Below the pieces are notes generated by a model. The model made no database searches and was not told the DNA's origin. It saw only the letters and a program-made list of their open reading frames with translations. A program made the position numbers and the translations under genes. Below, piece after piece: positions 1 to 7,588 of a DNA stretch of 64,000 bases; the stretch's first letter is position 1, and the number at the start of each line of letters is the position of its first letter. This DNA comes from Nonomuraea guangzhouensis (GTDB lineage: Bacteria; Actinomycetota; Actinomycetes; Streptosporangiales; Streptosporangiaceae): assembly GCF_019396345.1 (NCBI RefSeq), contig NZ_JAHKRM010000033.1, forward strand, positions 1-64,000, read 5' to 3'.

Positions 1-207
1 CCCCCCCGCCGTGGTCAGATCGGCGGCGCCCGTCACGCAGGCGGCGTGGTGGGCGGTCAGCGCGTCGCGCAGCCAGGGCGGCGCGCCGCCGCCGGCCGTC
101 AGCCTGGCCTCGAGCTCGCGCAGGCGTACGGCGCAGTCGGCGAGCGCGCGGATGTCGGACCGCAGGATCGCGGCGTGGGCGGCGATCGCCGCGCGTTCGG
201 CTGACAT
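1..207 (-). CDS. Small protein of unknown function, 3' end outside the window
   Basis: The frame opens at an ATG at 207 and stays open to the window edge, giving the first 69 residues. A GGAGGA stretch lies only 3 bases before the ATG, a short but usable spacing. The visible part is Ala/Arg-rich and predicted helical, with one Cys near residue 27 and a second near residue 60. I recognise no family. It lies downstream of the lipase-like gene on the same strand, separated by a 34-bp tandem repeat, so it may be the last gene of that operon. The start call is moderately safe and the function is unknown. Confidence 0.5.
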   Translation of the reverse strand, partial: MSAERAAIAAHAAILRSDIRALADCAVRLRELEARLTAGGGAPPWLRDALTAHHAACVTGAADLTTAGG

Positions 208-221
208 CGGTCCTCCGGTCA

Positions 222-323
222 GGGGATCAGCATCGGGACGGCGGCATCCCGGTCAGGAAGGCAGTACCGGGACGGCGGCACCCCGATCAGGGGATCAGCA
301 CCGGGACGGCGGCGTCCCGGAGC
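222..323. repeat. Three tandem copies of a 34-bp unit at the 3' end of the lipase-like gene
   Basis: Copies begin at 222, 256 and 290. Copies 1 and 3 are nearly identical and copy 2 is more diverged. The third copy holds the last ten sense codons of the lipase-like gene, and each junction carries a TGA on the minus strand (287-289, 253-255, 219-221). Because 34 is not a multiple of three, the duplicated tails and stops fall in all three frames. It probably arose by slippage at the end of the gene. Confidence 0.8.
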
Positions 324-2512
324 GTCTGGTGGGCGGGGGCCGACAGGCACAGCAGCGGGCGGGCGCCGTCGAGACCCAGCTCGCGTAGCCGCCGCGCCAG
401 CGGGTGCGCCGACCGCGGCCCGACCGCGAGCCGCACCCGGGGCACGGGGTGCAGGCGGCCCAGACCGCGGGTCCGTACACATGAGCGCAGCATCGTGTCC
501 GCCGCCCCTCGCGCGTAGCCGACCAGATCGCGGTCACTCACGGGCAGCCAGGGGCCGAGGAGCCCGCGCAGCGTGAGGAGCCGGTCGTCGGCCGGACCGA
601 CGTCGACGCGCGCGGTCCTGGTGGTGAGCTCGAGCTCCAGGGGCGCCAGATACGGCTCGCCGCCCCACAACCGCGGCGCCACGGCGTGGACGGCGGCGTC
701 GTCGAGCACGGAGCCGGCCAGGAAGCTGCCAGAACGCCGCCGGTCGGCACCCCGCAGCAGGTCGGGCCAGACGCACAGCGACCGCGACCCCCACGGGCCG
801 GGCACCACGATCCCGAGATGGACCTCGCGGTAGCCGCCCACGCTGGTACGCCGGTTCGAGAAGGCGTGCACGGCCACGAGGGCCCGCCCCGCGACCCGTA
901 CGGCCGGCCCGAGCTCGGTCCCCTCCAGCAGGGTCGCCGCCACCGCCGGGTCCGCGGCGAAGTACGCCGTGAGGGCGCCGCCGTCCTGGCACCTGATCGG
1001 CAGCTCGACCGGCCCCTCCGGGCCGTCCACCGGGTAGGTGGGCACGGCGAGGAAGGGAAAACCCTCCGGGCGGTCGGCCAGCAGGTACGCCTGCGAGCGC
1101 ACGACCGGCCCCCGGTACAGCATGAGCCGCCCGTCGATCCGGTGCCGCGCGTCGGGCAGATCGTCGGCGATGTTGGCGATGTAGTGCTCGATGCTGTGGC
1201 AGAGCGGGAACAGGTGGGTGGAGTCGGAGTAGTCCACCACGTACCAGTCGGGATGCAGGTCGAAGCAGTTGCCCGCGCCCTGGCCGTCGAGGGTGGGCAC
1301 GATGTCGTGCTGGTTGGTGACGCTGGCGACCCAGGTGCGCGGGTCGGCGGGGTGCTTGAAGTCGACGGGCGAGCCGACCGCGACGGCGTGGGTGACTTGG
1401 TAGCGGGCGCAGAAGTCCGCGTCCTGCGCCAGGTTCATGATGGCCGCGCCGCCTGCGCTGTGCCCGATGAGCGCCAGCTCGGCACCCTGGGGCAGGCCGT
1501 AGTCGTCGACGGCCTTGATCAGCGAGCGACTGTAGGGGCTGCTGTCCAGCACGGCGCTGCTGAAGGCGCCGAGCAGGTCCTGGGGTGAGTCGCCGTCCGG
1601 CCGTCCCGCCCGCATGCCGGGCGCCTGGACGATGTGGCGGACCACCCCGTCGGGGCCCTCGACACTCTGGATGAGTATCCGGCCGGTCGTCCCGACCACG
1701 CTGATGTTGCGCAGGAAGTCGAGCAGTGACCCCTGCGCGCACAGCCGGGCGGATTCGGCGGCGGGCAGGTCGACGCGGGTCGCGGCCCCCTCCCCCGTGT
1801 CGAGGGCCGCGACGGCTCTGTTGCTCATACCGGTGATCGGGTCGGCGGTGGCGTAGCCCTTTCCCGTCGCGATCAGCCAGGCGGTGTCGTCGTTGAGCGG
1901 GTTCTCGTCGAGCAGCGCCCGCAGGGCGAGGACCTCGCCGAAGATCGGGGCGAGCCCGCTGAGCGCGCGTACCGCCCCGCGGTCCTTGAGCAGGGCGCGG
2001 AGCGCGCGGATGGCCTCCAGGTCGCGGTCGGCGGCGGCCGCCTCGATGAGCCGGGTGAGCATGGAGTCGCCGGTCAGCTCGGGGTGGTCGACGGCGACGG
2101 CGGCGATCCGCAGCCGCAGCGAGGTGGCCAGCACGCGTACGGCCAGGCTCTCGGCGCCGGCCATGCCGCCGAGCTTGGCCGCCAGGGTGCCCAGCCGGCC
2201 GCCGGTGACCGCGTACCCGAGGCCCTTGCGGTTGAGTATCGCGCGGAGCAGCGCGCGGTGGGCCAGGTAACCCGGTGAGGGGGCGTGCGGCAGGGCACGG
2301 AGCAGGGCGCCGTCGGTGAGCGCGGCCGTGGTGTGGACCTCCGCCTCCCGGATCGTGACCCCGATGTCGACCAGTTCCCGCGCCGCGTCCCGCAGCGACC
2401 CGGCTGCCAGGCCGATCTCCGGCGCGACAGAGCCGATCTCTCGTGCGGCCGGGTCGGGCTCCGGTGCGACAGAGCCGGTGTCCGGTGCGGCCGGGTCGGG
2501 CCCGCCGCTCAC
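287..2512 (-). CDS. Large lipase/esterase-like alpha/beta-hydrolase
   Basis: The 741-residue protein has a helical N-terminal half of no recognised family and a hydrolase core around a GHSAG nucleophile elbow with Ser at about residue 352. A downstream NQHDIVP segment and a His in a THLFPLCHS segment are the likely acid and base, as in class 3 lipases. No signal peptide or membrane segment is visible. It starts with GTG overlapping the TGA of the dioxygenase gene by 4 bases, so the two are translationally coupled. By context it may release fatty acid for the dioxygenase and P450 encoded just upstream; that is inference. Its last codons lie in a 34-bp tandem repeat. The lipase call rests on motifs only, and the substrate is unknown. 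Confidence 0.6.
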   Translation of the reverse strand: MSGGPDPAAPDTGSVAPEPDPAAREIGSVAPEIGLAAGSLRDAARELVDIGVTIREAEVHTTAALTDGALLRALPHAPSPGYLAHRALLRAILNRKGLGYAVTGGRLGTLAAKLGGMAGAESLAVRVLATSLRLRIAAVAVDHPELTGDSMLTRLIEAAAADRDLEAIRALRALLKDRGAVRALSGLAPIFGEVLALRALLDENPLNDDTAWLIATGKGYATADPITGMSNRAVAALDTGEGAATRVDLPAAESARLCAQGSLLDFLRNISVVGTTGRILIQSVEGPDGVVRHIVQAPGMRAGRPDGDSPQDLLGAFSSAVLDSSPYSRSLIKAVDDYGLPQGAELALIGHSAGGAAIMNLAQDADFCARYQVTHAVAVGSPVDFKHPADPRTWVASVTNQHDIVPTLDGQGAGNCFDLHPDWYVVDYSDSTHLFPLCHSIEHYIANIADDLPDARHRIDGRLMLYRGPVVRSQAYLLADRPEGFPFLAVPTYPVDGPEGPVELPIRCQDGGALTAYFAADPAVAATLLEGTELGPAVRVAGRALVAVHAFSNRRTSVGGYREVHLGIVVPGPWGSRSLCVWPDLLRGADRRRSGSFLAGSVLDDAAVHAVAPRLWGGEPYLAPLELELTTRTARVDVGPADDRLLTLRGLLGPWLPVSDRDLVGYARGAADTMLRSCVRTRGLGRLHPVPRVRLAVGPRSAHPLARRLRELGLDGARPLLCLSAPAHQTLRDAAVPVLIP

Positions 2513-4095
2513 CGGAGCCCCTTCCGTGCCATGCTGACGAAGCGGGGCCCCGGATCCTCCGGGATGTTGCGGTGCAGTACGTCCGACAGCGTCCGCGTGC
2601 TCGCGATGATCCGCATGCCGTGCGGGGTGAAGGTCGCGGCGTTGGACACCCGGGGGGCCAGCAGCGGGTTGGTCAGCGCCTGGGAGAAGGCGTCGATGGC
2701 GATGATCTTCGTGAGGAGCGGCGGCAGGATGGCGTCGGGCGCGCCGGGCTCCTCGGCGAACAGGCCGACGTACAGGTCGAGGTCGTCGACGCTGCGGTAG
2801 AGCTCCCGCAGCGCGCCGCTGACCCGCTCGTCGCCGGAGACGTGCTCGAACCCGCGCACCCGGGGGAAGCGGCAGTGCTCGCGGTAGCTGTTGTAGGGGG
2901 CCAGGCCGAGGGTGCGCGAGTCGGTGATGCTGGCCACGTCGACCTCCCGAAGGACGGGGTCGGTGTTGAACAGCCCGATGCGGCCGGCGCGCTGGCGGGA
3001 GGCGTCCTCGAAGAGCCGGCCGAGGCCGTGCTCGGCGATCAGCGCGCCGCCGAGCAGGGTCTGAGCCATCGGCAGCTCGCTTCCGCCGACCGACAGCCGG
3101 GAGGGGATCAGGCTGTGCCAGCGGTAGACGAGGTTGAACTCCACCGAGGCCCAGTTCTCCCGGTGCCAGGGCGCGCGGGCCAGCATCGTCGTCAGCCGCG
3201 AGTCCAGGGTGAAGCGGAAGTGGTAGGGCGTGATGTGGTTGATGTACTCCTCGACCACCAGCTTGATCAGCAGCACGATGAGGATGTTGCGCGCCGTCTG
3301 GAACAGACGCTCGTCGTCCCAGCGCGGGCAGAGCTGGCCGAGCAGGCGGGCCACCCGGTTGTGCTCGCGCAGGAACAGCACCGTGAGCATGGTGAAGCCG
3401 AGCTGGATGTTGCCCCGGTCGCTCCCGGTCGCGAACAGCGTGTCGCGCTGCGCGTCGGTGAGCTCCGCGAAGCGGATGACGCTCAGCGGGGCGAACTCCG
3501 GTTTGATCTTGCCGTTCTCGCACAGGTAGGGCGGGAACTCCCCGCCGTTGATGTACTGGCTCTTGAGCAGCCCGCCGTCGAACGTACGCAGCGCGGCCGT
3601 CGCCTCCTCGCGCAGGCCGTACAGCTGGTTCAGGTCGATCTGGTGGTTGGAGCTGTTCTTGCGGGGGTCACGCGGGATGTGGGTGTCGCCGCGCAGGAAG
3701 CCGTCGGTGAACCACTGGGCGAAGTAGGCGAACAGCACCGTGGAGCGCGGGCAGGCGATCATGGTCTCGCCGCGGGTGAACAGGTCGGCGGCCCGCTCGG
3801 GCGTGGGCCGGGCGCCCTCGGCCGCCGCGACGGGGGGCATGTGCCGGCCGCTGTAGGTGCGGTCGGTCAGCGAGGCCCATGAGGTGTAGTCGGCCATCGT
3901 GCTCAGCGGCTCCGGCCGTGGCGGCATCTCGCGGATCGCGTGGTCGATCAGCATGGCGTTGAGGCGGCACCGTACGGGCTGGATGGACTGGACGAGATCC
4001 CAGAACGGCCGGCCGTTGGTCAGGGCCAGGAACCTGAGCCGGTTGGCCACCCCGTCGGTGGCGATGGTCCGCGCCGTCGCTCTGCCGTGCGCCAT
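2509..4095 (-). CDS. Cyclooxygenase-like heme fatty-acid dioxygenase (animal heme peroxidase superfamily)
   Basis: The 528-residue protein aligns by eye with prostaglandin H synthase. It has the REHNRV helix, an EEYI segment, and an EFN-LVYRWHSLIP motif that places Tyr324 and His327 at the catalytic Tyr385 and proximal heme ligand His388 of sheep COX-1. At the distal site the Gln is kept (Gln127), but the position of distal His207 is Asp131. Family members abstract a hydrogen from a fatty acid through a tyrosyl radical and add O2. No signal peptide or EGF domain is present, so it is probably cytosolic. It starts 2 bases after the P450 stop and overlaps the lipase-like gene, forming a tight three-gene operon. 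Peroxidase activity may be weak or absent given the Asp; that is inference. Confidence 0.85.
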   Translation of the reverse strand: MAHGRATARTIATDGVANRLRFLALTNGRPFWDLVQSIQPVRCRLNAMLIDHAIREMPPRPEPLSTMADYTSWASLTDRTYSGRHMPPVAAAEGARPTPERAADLFTRGETMIACPRSTVLFAYFAQWFTDGFLRGDTHIPRDPRKNSSNHQIDLNQLYGLREEATAALRTFDGGLLKSQYINGGEFPPYLCENGKIKPEFAPLSVIRFAELTDAQRDTLFATGSDRGNIQLGFTMLTVLFLREHNRVARLLGQLCPRWDDERLFQTARNILIVLLIKLVVEEYINHITPYHFRFTLDSRLTTMLARAPWHRENWASVEFNLVYRWHSLIPSRLSVGGSELPMAQTLLGGALIAEHGLGRLFEDASRQRAGRIGLFNTDPVLREVDVASITDSRTLGLAPYNSYREHCRFPRVRGFEHVSGDERVSGALRELYRSVDDLDLYVGLFAEEPGAPDAILPPLLTKIIAIDAFSQALTNPLLAPRVSNAATFTPHGMRIIASTRTLSDVLHRNIPEDPGPRFVSMARKGLR

Positions 4096-4097
4096 CG

Positions 4098-5405
4098 TCA
4101 GCCCTCCTGGTCTTCGGGGCCGAGCCCGAGGACGAACCGGTCGGGGAAGATCCCGCCGGCGCGTTCGATCCGCCCTTCCGGGGGTGGGAGCAGGCGCACG
4201 CAGGGGCGCAGCAGCAGGCGGCGTACGGCTTCGCAGATGATCGCCCTGGCGGGATGCACGCCGAGGCAGGCGTGGTGACCGTAACCGAAGAACAGCTGAT
4301 GGTGGGCCGGCCGGTCGAGGCGGAACTCGTCGGGCTCGGCCACCACGTCCGCGTCGAACATGGCCGAGGCCGGCGCGGCGAGCACGAACGTGCCCGCGGG
4401 GATCACCGTGCGGCGCGGCGTGCCGGCGGCCAGCACATGGTCGCGTTCGCACAGCCGGGGCAGCAGCTTGAAGAACGGATTGAACCGCAGCGCCTCCCAT
4501 ACATAAGGGTCGAAGCGCGCCGGGTCGGGGTCGCCGGCGGCCTCGACGGCCCGCGCCAGCACCTGCGGGCGCAGCAGCAGCTGCTCGACCGCCTCGACCA
4601 TGGCGCCGGGCCCGCTCTCCACGAACCCCAGGGGCAGGCCGGCCATGTTGATCAGGATGCGCTCGTCGTCCAGGCCGATCCCGCCGGGCAGGGTGGTGCC
4701 GGCGAGCCGGGTGAAGACGTCGTCGGGCAGCTCCAGGCCCGCCCGCAGCGCGACCCTGCGTTCGGCGAGCCGGTCACGCAGGTATGCGACCATCTCCGAG
4801 CCGGCCCGGACCGACGCCGCCTGGATCTCCGGATCGCCCAGGAAGTTGGCGAAGCCGTCGGTGACGATGGCCCGCGTCCACCGCGACAGGGTCTGCGCGT
4901 CGGGGCCGGGGAAGCCGAAGTACTTCGCGGACACGCCCAGGGCGACGGTGCGGAACAACCCGTGGACCGCTTCGATGCGGCCGTGCGGCCGGGCGGCGTC
5001 GAGCAGCTCGTCGGCGATGCTCCCGGCCAGCTCGCGCACCCCGGCCACGTCGCGCGGGTCGAGCATGACCCGCATCAGCCCTTTGTCCCGCCAGTTCATC
5101 GGGGTGGCGTCCCGGCCCAGCATGAACGGCCCGCCCAGCGCGGCGTCGAGGCGTGGGCCGAAGGCGCGGACCGAGAAGACCTCCTCGTGGGAGAGCACCT
5201 CGGTGACGTCGGCGTAGCGGGTCACGATCGTGAAGACGGGCGTGACGAAGATGGGGCGCCGCTCGCGGAGCTCGGCGAACAGGTCCCGCCAGTCGGTCCG
5301 CAGCCACTCCCGGACCAGGCCGAACGCGGACATCGGAGCACGGGCCAGCGCCTCGTCGTATCTCTCCAGATAGCCGCCCGTGGTCGTCTGATCGACAGCA
5401 CCCAT
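4098..5405 (-). CDS. Cytochrome P450
   Basis: The 435-residue soluble P450 has the heme loop FGYGHHACLG with the thiolate ligand Cys380 and the K-helix EALR (Glu304-Arg307). The I-helix reads AGLPLGFVES instead of the usual AG-x-D/E-T, so the conserved Thr is Ser264. An ATG at 5405 with GGAAGG upstream is preferred over an in-frame TTG 12 codons earlier. It is the first gene of the operon with the COX-like dioxygenase and the lipase-like protein. P450s paired with such dioxygenases in fungi rearrange hydroperoxides without external O2. A similar role here is inference from context and from the I-helix change; ordinary monooxygenase activity is not excluded. Confidence 0.88.
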   Translation of the reverse strand: MGAVDQTTTGGYLERYDEALARAPMSAFGLVREWLRTDWRDLFAELRERRPIFVTPVFTIVTRYADVTEVLSHEEVFSVRAFGPRLDAALGGPFMLGRDATPMNWRDKGLMRVMLDPRDVAGVRELAGSIADELLDAARPHGRIEAVHGLFRTVALGVSAKYFGFPGPDAQTLSRWTRAIVTDGFANFLGDPEIQAASVRAGSEMVAYLRDRLAERRVALRAGLELPDDVFTRLAGTTLPGGIGLDDERILINMAGLPLGFVESGPGAMVEAVEQLLLRPQVLARAVEAAGDPDPARFDPYVWEALRFNPFFKLLPRLCERDHVLAAGTPRRTVIPAGTFVLAAPASAMFDADVVAEPDEFRLDRPAHHQLFFGYGHHACLGVHPARAIICEAVRRLLLRPCVRLLPPPEGRIERAGGIFPDRFVLGLGPEDQEG

Positions 5406-5621
5406 GCCGTAGGCCCTTCCGTCCGACGCCGGAGCGCGCAAAGATCATTACGCTGTGTAGCCACAACCTAGGCAGCCGATACCCATTTCTTGATGACTAC
5501 CGTATGGAGTGTTTTGATTCCCCTCGGTGATGGGTTCGTCACTTCCAGGTCATTGCCGTGCTCCGGGCACGCGGCCGTTGAATGAGGAGCCGTATCGTCT
5601 TCGCCGATCACGGGAGATAGC
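5406..5621. promoter_or_regulatory. Divergent promoter region between the P450 operon and the desaturase gene
   Basis: This 216-base gap separates two divergent transcription units. The part next to the P450 gene is AT-richer than the neighbouring coding DNA. No clear operator palindrome was found. The desaturase end carries a GGGAG ribosome binding site 5 bases before its GTG. Promoters for both directions must lie here, but I cannot place the boxes with confidence. Confidence 0.5.
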
Positions 5622-6578
5622 GTGAACTCGTCGTCCATCCCGCAGCCGGACTCGGGCACGGCGGAGACGGTGACGGCCACCACCGGCCGCCGGACCGTCT
5701 ACCTGATCGTCCTCGTGGTGCTCCCCGTGCTGCTCCCGGCGCTCGCCGTGCCCGCCGCCTGGGGATGGGGCATCGGCCCGCGCGACGTGGTCATCGCGGT
5801 GGTGATGTACCTGATCAGCATCTTCGGGATCGCCATCGGCTATCACCGGCTCTTCACCCATCGGGCCTTCAGGTGCCACCGGCCGCTGCGCGTCGCCCTC
5901 ATGCTGGCCGGTGGCATGGCGGTCGAGGGCCCGGTCACCCTGTGGGCGGCCGAACACCGCCGTCACCACAAGTACGCCGACCGCGACGGCGACCCGCACT
6001 CGCCGTGGCGCTACGGGGACGACGGCCTGGCCCTGCTGCGCGGCATGGCGCACGCCCACATCGGCTGGTTCTACACCGCCCGTCAGCGCTCCAGCCGCCG
6101 GCACTGGGTGCCGGACCTGCTGGCCGATCCGGACGTGCGGCGCTTCGACGCCGCCTATCCGGCGGTCGCGGCGTTGTCGTTCGCGCTGCCCACCGCCGTG
6201 GGCGGGCTGTGGTCGATGTCGTGGGCGGGCGCGTGGACCGCCTTCTTCTGGGGCGGGCTGGTCCGCTACGCCGTGGTCCACCACGTCACGTGGTCGGTCA
6301 ACTCCATCGCGCACACCTTCGGCGATCGCCCGTTCCGGACCAGGGACCGCTCGTCGAACGTCCGGTGGGTGGCGATGCTGACGCTCGGCGAGGGCTGGCA
6401 CAACTGGCACCACATGGAGCCGGCCTGCGCCCGGCACGGGGTGCTGCGGGGCCAGTTCGACCCCAGCGCCCGGCTGATCCGCTGGTTCGAGCTGGCGGGC
6501 TGGGCGTTCGGCGTGCGCTGGCCCGACCCCGCCCGCCTGGCCGCCCGCCGTATCGACCAGCGTGATCCACACCCGTGA
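5622..6578 (+). CDS. Acyl-CoA delta-9 desaturase (membrane fatty-acid desaturase)
   Basis: The 318-residue integral membrane di-iron desaturase has the three histidine boxes of the stearoyl-CoA desaturase family: HRLFTHR (about residues 75-81), EHRRHH (111-116) and HNWHH near residue 255. Two hydrophobic hairpins lie around these boxes. It introduces a cis double bond, typically delta-9, using O2 and electrons from a ferredoxin or reductase not encoded here. The start is GTG with GGGAG upstream. It is divergent from the P450/dioxygenase/lipase operon, so it could supply the unsaturated acyl substrate that a COX-like enzyme needs; this link is inference. Confidence 0.9.
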   Translation: MNSSSIPQPDSGTAETVTATTGRRTVYLIVLVVLPVLLPALAVPAAWGWGIGPRDVVIAVVMYLISIFGIAIGYHRLFTHRAFRCHRPLRVALMLAGGMAVEGPVTLWAAEHRRHHKYADRDGDPHSPWRYGDDGLALLRGMAHAHIGWFYTARQRSSRRHWVPDLLADPDVRRFDAAYPAVAALSFALPTAVGGLWSMSWAGAWTAFFWGGLVRYAVVHHVTWSVNSIAHTFGDRPFRTRDRSSNVRWVAMLTLGEGWHNWHHMEPACARHGVLRGQFDPSARLIRWFELAGWAFGVRWPDPARLAARRIDQRDPHP

Positions 6579-6654
6579 CGACCCGCTTCTGAACGCCAGC
6601 TGAACGTCACTCGAAAACGGCATCGCCTGGCGAAATTTGGGCAAGTCGGGTGTC

Positions 6655-7551
6655 ATGGAGCGGGTTTCTCTGCTGGACTCCACCCCCGGGCTGCTGGTGG
6701 ACGACAGCGACGACGATGATCCGGTGCTGCTGCGCCCGGACGGCAGCCGGGTCGACACCTGGCGCGAGCACTACCCCTACCCCGAGCGGCTGCCGCGGGA
6801 GGACTACGACCACGACAAGCGGCTGCTGCAGATCGAGCTGCTGAAACTGCAGTACTGGGTCAAGGACACCGGACGGCGCCTGGTGGTCCTGTTCGAGGGG
6901 CGTGACGCGGCGGGCAAGGGCGGCACGATCAAGCGGTTCATGGAGCACCTCAACCCCCGCGGGGCCACCGTGGTCGCGCTGGAGAAGCCGTCCGAGCGCG
7001 AACGCACCCAGTGGTACCTCCAGCGCTACATCGCCCACCTGCCCTCCGCCGGGGAGATCGTGCTGTTCGACCGGTCCTGGTACAACCGGGCCGGGGTCGA
7101 GCGGGTGATGGGGTTCTGCACCGAGGCCGAGTGCCGGGAGTTCATGGTGCAGGTGCCGCAGTTCGAGCGGGCCCTGGTCCGCGACGGCATCCACCTGGTC
7201 AAGCTCTGGTTCTCGGTGACGCGGTCGGAGCAGCGCACCCGCTTCATCATCCGGCAGGTGGATCCGGTGCGGCAGTGGAAGCTGTCGCCGATGGATCTGG
7301 CCTCGCTGGATCGGTGGGACGACTACACCAGCGCCAAGGAGGAGATGTTCCTCAACACCGACATCCGCGAGGCGCCGTGGACGGTCATCAAGAGCAACGA
7401 CAAGAAGCGGGGCCGGCTGGAGGCGATGCGGCACGTGCTGAACCTGTTCGACTACGACAACAAGGACCACGAGGTGGTCGGCTCCCCGGACCCGCTCATC
7501 GTCAGGTCGGCCTCCGACATCTACGACGAGGACCACACCACGGGACCATAG
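6655..7551 (+). CDS. ppk2: Polyphosphate kinase 2 (PPK2 family)
   Basis: The 298-residue protein has the PPK2 P-loop GRDAAGKGG (residues 82-90), the Walker B region LFDRSWYNR with Asp139 and Arg140, and the lid sequence AGVERVMGF. Family members transfer phosphate between polyphosphate and nucleotides, usually making NTPs from polyP. An acidic Asp-rich stretch near residues 16-22 precedes the domain. The ATG at 6655 is preferred, though an in-frame TTG six codons earlier is possible; neither has a strong ribosome binding site. It follows the desaturase on the same strand after 76 bases and is convergent with the GH42 gene. Whether it prefers ADP, GDP or AMP cannot be read from the sequence. 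Confidence 0.9.
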   Translation: MERVSLLDSTPGLLVDDSDDDDPVLLRPDGSRVDTWREHYPYPERLPREDYDHDKRLLQIELLKLQYWVKDTGRRLVVLFEGRDAAGKGGTIKRFMEHLNPRGATVVALEKPSERERTQWYLQRYIAHLPSAGEIVLFDRSWYNRAGVERVMGFCTEAECREFMVQVPQFERALVRDGIHLVKLWFSVTRSEQRTRFIIRQVDPVRQWKLSPMDLASLDRWDDYTSAKEEMFLNTDIREAPWTVIKSNDKKRGRLEAMRHVLNLFDYDNKDHEVVGSPDPLIVRSASDIYDEDHTTGP

Positions 7552-7588
7552 GTGGCGAGCAGTGCCGACCACGGTCTCTGTTACCACC

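Noticed and set aside
5468..5683. Short minus-strand frame in the P450/desaturase gap
   Set aside because: It overlaps the desaturase start, lacks a ribosome site and resembles no protein.
7552..7588. Terminator between the PPK2 and GH42 genes
   Set aside because: Only a weak AGGTGG/CCACCT pair with a long loop; not convincing as a hairpin.
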